From contig CM067348.1 of the NCBI GenBank assembly GCA_034190875.2, positions 33,040,579-33,104,578 of the forward strand: a DNA stretch of 64,000 bases. Direction: 5' to 3'. The translations under genes and the position numbers were made by a program. This DNA comes from Urechis unicinctus. Lineage: Eukaryota > Annelida > Polychaeta > Xenopneusta > Urechidae. This document shows positions 1 to 10,304 of this stretch, in pieces (positions within the stretch are counted from its first letter, which is position 1; each line of letters starts with the position of its first letter). The notes below the pieces were generated by a model. The model ran no database searches and was not told where the DNA came from. It saw only the letters and a list, made by a program, of their open reading frames with translations.

Positions 1-3000
1 ATCAAACTGGGTGAGCACATTACTTAGCGCCTGATAAAATGAGTGGTCATGGGCGAGTAGGGCGAGAAAAGTATGATAGAAAACTGCACCCGATCAATCG
101 GAAACCTGCAATGCTAGGTAGGTGGATAGAGATGTAACATAATCGCTGGAGAACAGTATTGTCGTCCACTTAGAACATTGGTGTTTTGTACGATGAGTGC
201 ATAAATGACTACCTCTCAATAAGGCTCCACATCAACTGTGTACTTTTTTAGGGTCGTAAAGTGCATTTAAATACCGCGACACAGTCTTAGATTAACGTTT
301 TGTCATAGAAAAAAATGCCATGTCCATGTTGATCATGTCTATTGCTAAGTCGCAAATATGCTCGCTAATTCAAATGCAAACTTGTATAAACATGATGTAC
401 ATTTGCCTTAAATACATACCTTGCTGATATAGTACATATTTATCTGAACTTAAGTACCTGTAATAAATTTAGCCCTGATATCACAGCGTCATTGCCAATT
501 CTTTTAGGATATCAAGGTGTAGTAGTCACAAAAACACTGCTGCTCAACACGGCAAAATAGACATGCCATGAAAGACATTTATTGACTAACATGCAGGACT
601 AATTGTTTACTCTCTGTAGCAATGGGGTAATAAAAGCCATTCAATCATTACGTCATCGTTTTATATGGCTCATAATCCTTTTTTTGTGTTCAACAGTCAA
701 CATCTTATCAATTGTACAACCGCTGGATTACAATTCAGCATCGTGATAAAAGGATTTTTTTTACAAATTATTTAATCTTACCCATTGGACATATTACAGC
801 TTAAACACGGGTTTGTGTTCATAGTTATCTTCTGGTCAGTGTTTACCTTGTCATTGCTATCATAATAACCTCCCACATATTCGCATTTCACGCTTCTCCT
901 TGCATAATTATTGAGACACAGTAGCCGGTAATAAATGTCTTCACAATGCCAGATTGACTTCGTGTAACATATAAAAACACTTAGAACCTGGTTTCTCCAA
1001 TTATATGCGATACATAAAACTCATTTAAATTCCTTACACGACACTAGTCTTTCGACAGAAGCATATTAATCATTGTATTTATCTTTAATCTCCCTTAAGT
1101 CTAAATTATTATTAGTAGCTAGTAGTAAAGCCTGTGTAATGCGATGCATATAGTTATCCAATTCCATACCGCATATAGAAAAAAGCCTGGGGGTTTTCTA
1201 ATGGAGAGTTTAAGGGTCCAAAATTGTGTTGGCATACATGTGGCTGTACCCGAAAATATCTCGCAGCAGAGAGTATACAGTGTCCGGATGGCGTTTTATG
1301 CGTGATCGGGGCGCAAAAGTCATAAGCTGAAGGCCATCTCTTTCTGTTATATGGTACCAATTGCGCTGTTATATATTGCTTTGCTCGCCTATAGAATGTA
1401 TCACGTCTATGTCTGTCGTTACTTTCGCAAGATTGGCGTGAATCGTGCGGTTAGCGAGATTCCGCGGAAAGTACAATTAGTAATTATGGTTGACACGGTT
1501 GACAGCGAGATTGTTTACGTAAGATGTCTACGAGGCAGTAATGGTATTTAGTTGAAATTGTGCAGAGCGTATGAAACGTTCACATTTGACACAAAACATT
1601 CATGATGCAATAAGAGACACCAGAATGCCGTTTGTCTCAATAAAACATAACCTGGTCGGCTACAAATGCCTGCCGATACAAAACTGATAATGTAGATTTT
1701 TTCCGGACAAAACTTAATATAATTAACAATGGATGTCGCAATGATGTCAAGCCTTGCATGTGCTGAGGTAGTATGTATTGCATGCAGCAAACATGTTGGG
1801 CGGCTCAAAATTAGTTGCAGCTTCCGGATAAATCGATTATATATTGCAATCATGACAAGTAATTTGAGCGATTCCCTCAACACATCAACTACGAGGTAAT
1901 TTATTTTTGGTTCTGTAAACATAGTCAAACGTAGTCAGTCGATCCGTTGCCATAACAGCTATTGATGGCCACGACAGAAGCTATAAATGTTACATTAAAC
2001 CAGTAAACATTTCTTCTCAGCATCCCTGCTGCTTATTATCTTCGTTTTGCCAAATATTGCCTGCATCAATGAGGTATGCCCTAGTAACCTTCTTAACTTG
2101 TTTTCAGTTAGAAAAACGTGTCATGCAACCATCAGACAGAGTGCCTGTCTGATTATTTTTAACACAATGCCTAGTAACTTAATGCGTACGCCCCTCTTTG
2201 GCTTCCGTTAAAAATAGTTTAGAAAATGGCTCTGCAAATATAGATGTCGCTCCAATTAATAAAACACCGGGAATAATGCACATCCTTAATTGCAATAAAT
2301 TTGTCTTCTATGAAGAACCAATAAGGACACAATAGGTCCATAACGTAAGCTACGTAATAAAAAAAACCCATGTTAATAGCCAAAAACCATAATTCTGAAT
2401 GGATTTCGGATAACAAAGCATTAACGAACCCGGTTGATTTTTTCGTAAAATTTCAAACGATTAGCACAGTTGCTAAATGTGCGGTATTACGAAGGATAAA
2501 GTGTCAGATGCAATTTAACTTGCTGATCTGAAATCCGAACTTTTTTCGACATATAACAAACAAATGTCATAGCTCATGGTTAAAGTGTTTGGTGAATAAT
2601 ACCGTCTGGTTTATATTTGTCTGGCGGAAGCGTGGGTGAGTGTAAGTGGAGATGATGTCCGCCATTTAACAACATTGCAAATTAACTGCAATTTCCCGCT
2701 ATGGAAGATGGATTTGATTTTCGAGGGTGTTTCATTGAATTCGTTGTTTGTATATAATGCAGTAGCATATATACGAGTCTGATGAAGAATTTAAAATACA
2801 CTACTGAACATGTTATATCCACGTTGTCAACGGTATGGTAAGTCATGCTCCCTGGTAAGATTTACACTCGCAAACCACATGGATTCATGCTATATGAACC
2901 GATCCTGCAGTAATCAGTAACATTATCTCTGGTCCTTTATGTATACAAAGTTGTTAGCATAAATGTGAGGTCAACAATAATATACTATTATACATTTGTG

Positions 3001-3120
3001 CAACTTCGGGTAAATCCATATATCTTAAATAAACGATCTCGTGGTATATCACAATGATTTCACCTTGCAAATAGAACTATGACCGCACATTCCAGATACA
3101 TAGCCATTATCAACGTTAAA
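1..3120. other. Unassigned AT-rich sequence
   Basis: No recognisable gene, RNA or mobile element was seen. CpG occurs at ordinary frequency. The open frames here are short (up to about 126 codons), have no recognisable motifs and overlap on both strands, as expected by chance in AT-rich DNA. Confidence 0.6.
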
Positions 3121-3331
3121 TACACACACGCACACACGCACACACGCACACGCTCACCCGCGCGCGCACACACACACTTACACACATATATATAAATAAA
3201 TGCCAATATATGTATATATATATAAATATGTATATATATATATATATAAATATATATATATACATATATGTATACACATATATATATATATATACATATA
3301 AATAAATGCCAAATAAATAGATAAATGCCAA

Positions 3332-3384
<53 letters not shown>

Positions 3385-3393
3385 GTATTATAA

Positions 3394-3424
<31 letters not shown>

Positions 3425-3442
3425 GATATATATATATATATA

Positions 3443-3537
<95 letters not shown>
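3121..3537. repeat. Compound microsatellite (CA)n then (TA)n
   Basis: The tract opens with interrupted CA/CG dinucleotides (about 3121-3185). It becomes TA dinucleotides with short breaks such as AAATAAATGCCAATATATG, repeated near 3196, 3300 and 3326, and ends in a nearly pure TA run (about 3440-3537). Open frames reading Tyr-Ile repeats across it are artefacts of the dinucleotide. Confidence 0.95.
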
Positions 3538-3540
<3 letters not shown>

Positions 3541-3870
3541 CAATTGCAACCATTTTGGACAATATCGACAAAACCGACCATTTTGGTTCATTCGATTATT
3601 TCGCTTTTTGGAGCTCAAATTACGTGATATCGTGGATGCAAAATATCATACATCTGCCTTGTGCAGCTTTCAGTTAATATCTTCATTCAAAACTTATTTT
3701 AGAAGATTATGAAAATTATAGGCCAAAATGGTTGTACCAAAATAGTCGCGATAGTTTTGTCATGCAAAAAACCAACCATTTTGGAACTTTTCTATAAAAC
3801 CAACCATTTTGGCTATTTTATATATCCAACCATTATGGCCATTTTATATATCCAACCATATTGGTGATTA
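3541..3870 (-). repeat. CCAAAATGG-motif repeat, minus-strand copy
   Basis: This stretch is rich in AACCATTTTGG, the complement of CCAAAATGGTT: about 3548, 3575, 3774, 3802, and imperfectly 3828 and 3854. Part of it (about 3772-3866) is a short tandem array with a period of 26-28 bp. Read on the minus strand, the end next to the TA tract gives CCAAAATGG, then a CAATTGTAAATATATA-like join. That resembles the joins of the plus-strand copies at 12208-12448 and 53071-53336. I infer a dispersed family whose end abuts a TA microsatellite. No coding sequence was seen. Confidence 0.6.
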
Positions 3871-5060
3871 AAATAAACAAATGAGCCGACCAGCCCTTTT
3901 TGCCTTCCGATATTACCAACCATTATTATCCCAACCAACCTACTACTGACAGACCATCGTTTATACAACCTTGGGTTACAAAGCTTAGAAGGTCTATGAA
4001 ACCATAAACGACTTAAATTAAATTCCTACAAACAAGCTTACACAAAGTATTGCGCGTTTTCAGGTCTTTCGGGAACCGTAAGAAACTTTTTTTCATTTCT
4101 CATCGTTTATACAAAATTCGAACTGTTCACTCACAATATTCAACGAGACATGAAGAAAAAAGTGAAGTTAAATTATCGGCGCGATTACACGAAATGCTGA
4201 CGCAATGTCTTGCTCCGAAAAGTTCCGAACCTTGCCGAGCGGCAGGTGGAGAACGGAGTAAATATGCATTAAAGTCACCTATTTTAAGGAAGGGAGTTCT
4301 TCAACGTATCTGTTATTAATTTGGATACAAGTTTATACTCAGGTACTGCGAGTTTTTGCAAGAATTAGTGATACTTAACATTCTGAAGATTGTCGTCTCT
4401 AATATTGGAGCATGGACGATTCCAAGTCAAAAATGCAAGTAGGTCATATATTTTAACCTATTTATATTCTGATTCATGGATAATTAAACTGCTATCATTG
4501 AAGTTATTGCTGTAACTATAATACATATCGATTGCCTTGGGCGGATTAATGTTATTTAACCACACTGAACAATGTTATCTGTCTGTCAACGATGTTGGAC
4601 AACATCTCTCGTCCCTTGAATCGGGAGAATCCAAACAGCTGTCACTATTTATCTCCGTTCGACATTGCGACAGTCTTGTCGCACATGGCCAAAGTTGCAA
4701 AATCCGCTTAAATTTGGTGCAACAACAACAACAAGGTGATAATCTTAAATCCGTTCCAATTAAATGAATGAAGAAGTGTTTATATATAGTAAAGGAAAGG
4801 CAAAAGATATGGTAATTTGAGAGCAAATAACTTTCGACTGAAGCTATTTGGGTGTCGCCCAAATCGGTCGGGTTGACAGGCTTCTGTGAAGTTCTTGAGC
4901 AGCTAGCTAGCTATATACTGAATGACACGGAGCAGTAGAGGCAGCATCACATAGCGTTATGAACCCAGTCCTCGCTCTTATATTATATGGTTCATTAATT
5001 TATTTTCGTGTTGTTAAATGTTAACTGCAATCATGCAAACCAGCCGAGAAGTTTAGGCAA
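3871..5060. other. Unassigned sequence
   Basis: No gene recognised. Open frames at 4050-4319 and 4575-4862 carry no recognisable motif. CpG is ordinary: about 20 CG in 4441-5040 by eye, in contrast to the block that follows. Confidence 0.55.
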
Positions 5061-5740
5061 CAGGGCACTAACCAAAGTATGTGCATGTCATATAATGATG
5101 TGTCCAACTGCATAAATTCATGTATCTATTCACAATTTGCTTCATCAAATGTCAAACTGACCTCCAATTGATTAATTGTGCATTCTTTATTACATGTTTT
5201 ATCTGTTCACAAAAGAGCATCATTGTCTTGCCTTACATTAGATTTATTTTGAGAATTAAACTGAATCCCATATTTCAGTGTGAATGATATAAATCCCCTC
5301 AGGAAATCATGATTAAAACATGGATTAAACAATCTTTAAGTTTTAAATATATCACCTTTATTCAGTTTGCCACATAATAACATGTAGTTACAAAATTTAA
5401 AAAAAAACCAGCAGCATCTGCAGGCAATGTGCTGAAGGATTTGTTAAGGTCAGGACTAGGCAGAAGATGAATTTGTTTTGTTGATTATTAAACTTTGATT
5501 GCTGTTTACTTGCCTATCTAGGGTCACTTAAATTCTACTAAAAAATGTATCCACAATATAGGCATTCAGAGTTGATTCAGCTGAATAAATTGACTTAATG
5601 GACTGAATGTATTGACCTCATAAGGGTTAACAACATATGGAAATCAATTATCAGGATATCATTATCAAGCAAAGCATATCTACAGATAAATTTGAACATG
5701 ATCATCAGGAACTTCGACAACAGCGCCTTATGTTGCACTA

Positions 5741-5876
5741 TCAGTAATAAACTTTCAAGAGGTCCAGTCTTGGTGGGTTTCCATTAGGACACAATTGGTG
5801 AATCCATACAACAGCTTGTCCACATGATTCAGCAAAAGATGATTCTCCTGCTGTGCCCCAGCTATAGTTGCACATT
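5741..5876 (-). CDS. Candidate 3'-terminal exon of an unrecognised gene
   Basis: Read on the minus strand, an acceptor (GTGTGTAACAG) precedes 136 nt that stay open to a TGA at 5743-5741. With the one base completing the previous codon, it encodes 44 residues beginning MCNYSWGTAGESSFAES and containing AVVWIHQLCPNGNPPRLD. The composition is protein-like, with four Trp/His and three Cys. It joins in frame to the exon at 5982-6025 across a 105-nt GT-AG intron. About 380 nt further on, AATAAA occurs on the minus strand (5362-5357), a possible polyadenylation signal. I do not recognise the family. A second frame is also open for part of the interval, so this is a candidate rather than a proven exon. 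Confidence 0.42.
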
Positions 5877-5981
5877 CTGTTACACACACAAAGTTAACTT
5901 GTCAAACTCCTTATCAGTCTTATATCATAAGAACTAAAGGAAGTCAGTGTAAAAGATTACACAGCATTAATTCTTACCAAC

Positions 5982-6025
5982 CTGATAAGTTGATCATCAA
6001 TACAACATGTCACATGAATCAATCG
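5982..6025 (-). CDS. Candidate internal exon of the same unrecognised gene
   Basis: The minus strand shows an acceptor (TTAATAACAAG), a 44-nt segment reading RLIHVTCCIDDQLI plus two bases of an Arg codon, then a donor (CAG|GTTGGTAAG). Splicing to 5876 completes Arg and continues without a stop to the TGA at 5743. The other two frames of the segment contain stops. The combined peptide from the two exons is about 59 residues with five Cys. The exon contains one of the few CpGs of the area. A donor 5 nt further on (TTG|GTAAGA) looks stronger, but it would put the next exon out of frame unless a different acceptor is used. Confidence 0.4.
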
Positions 6026-6327
6026 CTTGTTATTAAGTAAAGGAAGTAAAAACTAATCTCTCTCATGTGGCAGAAACTGAATCTACATTTGAATATAAAC
6101 TAATAGAATATTGGTAAATCACATTGTAAGCCTGATCTTATCAATATGCACTTAAACTGCAATTATATAACCAATAACAAACCGCCCACCCATCAATAAT
6201 TAATGTTACCTTCATTCATTGACCACTGATGGCATCTTTAACATTCTCTTTCTGGGTATCGAGATAACAGGCATTGACTAGTGACCACCAGGAAGGTTGC
6301 TATGGAGCTTAGCATTGATAAATATAC

Positions 6328-6425
6328 CAGAATTCAATGCTTGACTGCTCCCCTGGGTTGGCTATGGTGCACTTCCATCTGTCACTTAACCACTGATAAA
6401 ATGGTGTCTCATCCACATAAGCCAG
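6328..6425 (-). CDS. Candidate exon or coding relic
   Basis: On the minus strand a 98-nt stretch is open and protein-like, starting LAYVDETPFYQWLSDRWK and continuing CTIANPGEQSSIEF. It ends at a plausible donor (TTCTG|GTATAT). It is preceded by AAAG as a possible acceptor, but only a few codons upstream the same frame has two TAA stops (in GTTAAGGGTAAAG) and then opens again. It ends in phase 2 while the exon at 6025 starts in phase 0, so the two cannot be joined directly. Either an intermediate exon was missed or this is a decayed fragment. Family not recognised. Confidence 0.3.
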
Positions 6426-6607
6426 CTTTCTTTACCCTTAACCTGAGGTATCATTTACAATTGTGCACATCTGAAAATCAGTATATAGTGAGGATGAAGA
6501 CATACATATCTGATGTTCATCTGGAGATGATTATGTGACAAAGCCAGATGTTCAGAATAAGTCTACAGCCCAGGGAGCTTAGTTCAGTCATCAGTAACAG
6601 GGCTGGA

Positions 6608-6664
6608 AGTTAACTAAAATGGCCACCCCCATCCTGACCACGGGTGGCCATTTAGATGTTAACT
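6608..6664. repeat. Short inverted repeat around GGGTGGCCATTT
   Basis: AGTTAACTAAAATGGCCACCC faces GGGTGGCCATTTAGATGTTAACT across a ~13-nt spacer. The arms pair apart from a three-base bulge. It could form a cruciform or hairpin; no function is inferred. Confidence 0.65.
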
Positions 6665-6714
6665 GGCCTCAAGAAATTCTACCCCTCCAAACAAAAAAGA
6701 TGCCATGTTAGGAG

Positions 6715-6826
6715 AACCCCAGGTCAGTGACATACTGGGCTGGTGACAACAAACCTCAGGTCAGTGTAACGACTGGCTGGTAATAAAAAGAACCCCAGGT
6801 CTGTGTCATGCTGGGCTGGTGATGAG
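6715..6826. repeat. Three-copy tandem repeat, 37-39 bp unit
   Basis: Three diverged copies start at AACCCCAGGTCAGTG (6715), AACCTCAGGTCAGTG (6752) and AACCCCAGGTCTGTG (6791). Each is followed by a variant of ACTGGGCTGGT. Confidence 0.75.
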
Positions 6827-7131
6827 GAGGTGATATGAATTGCAGATAAATACAGAGCAGATTAAGTGCACAACAATGAGACACTATACACAAGTGCATA
6901 CATCAAAACTGCAAGACCATCAATCAGGACCAGGTGGAGCCTAACAGTCATACTGGGTAAACAGAACTTCTGATAAAAAACTTCTACTTAAACAGACTGT
7001 TGAAGCCATACTCACACACAACAAATACAGATAATACTCATTGTTTCGGTCATTTGGTCATTCTGATGGTTTTAACAAAAATTATCAAGCCCCAGTGATT
7101 GATATATCTCAACGAAATATGATAAACAAGA

Positions 7132-8722
7132 GAAGCCAAAACATTGATAAAGCCAAAACATTGATGAAGCCACAACATTGACGAAGTCACAAAATTGGTG
7201 AAGCCACAATATTGGTGAAGCCACAATATTGGTGAAGCCAGTATTGTAGAAGCCGCAATATTGGTGAAGTTGCAATATTGGTGAAGCAACAATATTGATG
7301 AAGTTTCAATATTGGTGAAGCCACAATATTGGTGAAGTCACAACACTGGTAAAGCCACAACATTGGTGAAGCCAAAATATTGATCAAACCACAGTATTGG
7401 TGAGGCCACAATATTGGTGAAGCCACAGTATTGTCTAAGCCACAATATTGGTGAAGCCACAATATTGGTGAAGCCACAGTATTGGTGAAGCCACAATATT
7501 GCTGAAGCCACAATATTGCTGAAGTCACAACACTGGTAAAGCCACAATATTGGTGAAGCAAAAATATTGATAAAACCACAGTATTGGTGAAGCCACAATA
7601 TTGCTGAAGCCACAATATTGCTGAAGCTACAACACTGGTGAAGCTACAACATTGGTGAAGCCGCAGTCTTGGTAAAGCCACAGTAGTGGTGAAACCACAA
7701 TATTGGTTGAGCCACAACATTGGTGAAGCCACAACATTGGTGAAGCCACAGTATTGGTGAAGCCACGTTAGTGGTGAGGTCACAATATAGGTAAAGCCAC
7801 AACACTGATGAAGCCACAACATTGGTGAAGCCAAAATATTGGTTAAGCTACAACACTGGTGAAGCCACAACATTGGTGAAGCCAAAATATTGATGAAGGG
7901 ATAACATTGATAAAGCCACAACATTTGTGAAGCCAAAATATTGGTGAACCGTGAAGCCACAGTATGGGTGAAGCTATGTTACTGGTGAAGCCACAATATT
8001 GATAAAGCCACCATATTGGCAAAGCCACAGTATTGGTAAAGTCACAACACTGGTGAGGCCACAACATTAGTGAAGCCACAGAAATTGTGAAGCCACAATA
8101 TTGATGAAGCCACAATATTGGTGAAGCCACAATATTGATGAAGTCACAATACTGATGAAGCAAAAACACTGGTGAAGCCACTACATTGGTGAATCCCAAA
8201 AAATGATGAAGCGATAACATTGATGAAGCCACGTTATTGGTGAAGCCAAAATATTGATGAAGTCACAGTATTGGTGAAGCCACGTTATTGGTGAAGCCAC
8301 ACTATTGGTAAAGCCACAACACTGGTGAAGCCACAACATTGGTGAAGCCACAATATAAGTAAAGCCACAACACTGGTGAAGCCACAACATTGGTGAAGCC
8401 AAAATTTTGATGAAGGGATAACATTGATGAAGCCACAACATTGGTGAAGCCAAAATATTGGTAAAGCTACATCACTGGTGAAGCCACAACATTGGTGAAG
8501 CCAAAATATTGATGAAGGGATAAAATTGATAAAGCCACAACATTGGTGAAGCCAAAATATTGGTGAAGCCACAGTATGGGTGAAGCTATGTTATTGGTGA
8601 AGCCACAATATTGATGAAGCCACAATATTGGTGAAGCCACAGTATTGGTGAAGCCACAGTATTGGTGAAGCCACAATATTGGTAAAGCCTCTAAAACTGG
8701 TGAAGCCACAATATTGACGAAG
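7132..8722. repeat. 17-bp minisatellite, about 94 units
   Basis: The array is built on the unit GAAGCCACAATATTGGT, with common variants ending ACATTGGT, ACACTGGT or ATATTGATG. Some units are replaced by GAAGGGATAACATTGAT (near 7895, 8412 and 8514), giving a loose higher-order pattern; 8412 and 8514 are 102 bp apart, six units. Because 17 is not a multiple of three and the minus-strand unit lacks stops, all three minus-strand frames stay open for long distances. They read a 17-residue repeat such as ASPILWLHQYCGFTNIV. These open frames (up to 257 codons) follow from the unit length and are not taken as a gene. Confidence 0.95.
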
Positions 8723-8813
8723 TTGTACCATATACATGCATGCAGAAGAAAATAAATTTTCATGTTGGTTTAGCACATGGACCTTAATATTTCAAATGTA
8801 ACTCATTATGTAG

Positions 8814-8890
8814 AATAGTGAGGAGGTCATGTGGCTTCATCTAAATTACTGACAGTAATGTAGATGAAGCCACATGACCTCCTCACTATT
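8814..8890. repeat. 77-bp near-perfect palindrome
   Basis: A 38-nt left arm (8814-8851) and a 38-nt right arm (8853-8890) pair with a single mismatch around one central base at 8852. The arm starts AATAGTGAGGAGGTCATG and carries TGTGGCTTCATC, the complement of the minisatellite core GATGAAGCCACA. The right arm therefore carries the core in the array's own orientation and the left arm carries it reversed, about 90 bp beyond the array end. Confidence 0.95.
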
Positions 8891-8935
8891 TTTATCTTTA
8901 ACTATACATTTATCTCAAATCACCAAATGTCATGA

Positions 8936-9219
8936 AATGATAAGACTAAAGAATATTTCTTTTCACTAAGCAAGAGCCTAGTGGCCCTAAAGCAAAACAC
9001 TGGTCCCTTTGATATGAGGAGGTATCTTGCAGAGATAGATGAGCATAATTGTGATGTTTGGACAGCTGATACTGTTGCCCATCTTGAACAAATAAATTTC
9101 CAAAATAGGGCTGATAAACCACCACAGCGGATATGAATCTCCAATATGATCAATTGAGACGCTGGGTCCATAATATTAAACCCAGAACAGTAGGTAAAGC
9201 AGTTTATACCATATCATGA
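8936..9219 (+). pseudogene. Frameshifted coding relic, family unknown
   Basis: From 8936 to the TGA at 9134-9136 one plus-strand frame is open and strongly protein-like. It includes SLVALKQNTGPFDMRRYLAE, then IDEHNCDVWTADTVAHLEQ and NFQNRADKPPQ. At about 9118-9136 the coding character moves to another frame, which reads DMNLQYDQLRRWVHN, then IKPRTVGKAVYTIS, to a TGA at 9217-9219. A further frame change there would continue MSAARQNVIANT. I infer a once-continuous protein broken by at least one frameshift. A minus-strand open frame (9171-8920) overlaps but looks less protein-like. TTTCACTAAG before 8971 could be an acceptor. Family not recognised; transposon or host gene are both possible. Confidence 0.42.
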
Positions 9220-9579
9220 GTGCTGCTAGGCAAAATGTCATCGCAAACACTTAGTCAATCTAACTGCCTTACATTAAAGACAGAAGGCCATGGCTATTGA
9301 ACTCTGCTTCTTTTGGCACGATTTGTATTAACAAGTTATGACAGCATTTAATCATAGCTTTTATAGCATAACATTGTATTCAATGATACACCAGGGCTGA
9401 ACAATAACCCCCAAACCCACTTGTCTGGCATCAATAGTCCATCGCCAAGTAGTTTTGCAAATAGTTTTAGCATTTAAGCCAAATAATTTAAGTTTTTTAG
9501 AAATGATTAACCCAAACATCCATGATCTATTAATAACATTTTTCTTGGAACAAGAAATTTTAATTTGCTTTAATTTAGC

Positions 9580-10190
9580 ACGTCAGAGGTCAAAAGCCAT
9601 AAAGCTATAAGTTAATGTTTGCCAGGATATAAGGACATGATAAACCCCATTTTTCACTTGACCAGTATAATTGATAATAATCCTAACATTTTGGCTGAGG
9701 TCAAGGACCATACAGATCTGATTTCTAATTAGCTAAGAGATACTGACGTGAGAAGGCCCTTTGTAGGATTTGAGATCACTAGCTTAATTTATAACAATTT
9801 GTGACATCAAAACTTTTAATACCCCATTGGGTTTATAGGCACAGGATATTATTCAATAATAATCCAGGGGTCAAAGGTTATGCAGGAAGATTTGGTCAAT
9901 GAGGAGTTGCTAGCTTGTATTATAAGAAAATGTGCCATCAAGAATTATTCAATTATGTAAATCTCTCAGGAACAAAAGGTCATGCAGAGCTGATATCTAC
10001 TTTGTAAGTAATGGTCAATATAAGAGTGGTTCATGATTAATTTAAGACTGGTATTCCCTATTTGGTTAACATAGCTAAGAGATTATTTTTCAATAATAAG
10101 GTCACAAAGGGCTGATATTTTGTTTGTAAGTGACATCAATATAACAGTGGCTTGTATTATTAAAACAAATGTGATACCAAAAGTTTACAA
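9580..10190. repeat. Worn tandem repeat, about 120 bp period
   Basis: Related phrases recur: variants of AGGTCAAAGGTCATGCAGAGCTGAT (near 9593, 9706, 9866, 9968 and 10101), followed by TAGCTTGTATTATAA (9911, 10147) and TGTGACATCAAAA (9803, with variants at 9931 and 10170). Spacings are about 113-160 bp. The copies are too diverged to define clean boundaries. Confidence 0.5.
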
Positions 10191-10269
10191 GCAGACAGAT
10201 TGACAGGGCAAAACTGTGTTGAGGAGCATAACTATTAATGGTTCCTGCCTAATGGTCCATAAATATTAC

Positions 10270-10304
10270 CTTATAAGTGGCATGCAACATGTCCGGGATG
10301 GAAA
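10270..10304 (-). CDS. Weak candidate exon (SIPDMLHATYK)
   Basis: On the minus strand a pyrimidine-rich acceptor (GGTCCCTTTGATTAG) and a good donor (ATAAG|GTAATA) bracket 35 nt; one frame reads SIPDMLHATYK. The same frame upstream of the acceptor has two stops, so it could equally be a decayed longer exon. It is weak alone, and its link to the exons near 6 kb is unproven. Confidence 0.22.

Noticed and set aside
5401..5470. Plus-strand peptide PAASAGNVLKDLLRSGLGRR
   Set aside because: Only about 20 codons, no splice acceptor or start of note, and it lies in what would be the 3' untranslated region of the minus-strand model.
7187..7960. 257-codon minus-strand open frame with 17-residue repeats
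   Set aside because: It follows from a stop-free 17-bp unit, and equivalent frames are open in all three minus-strand registers. No promoter, splice or conserved domain supports it.
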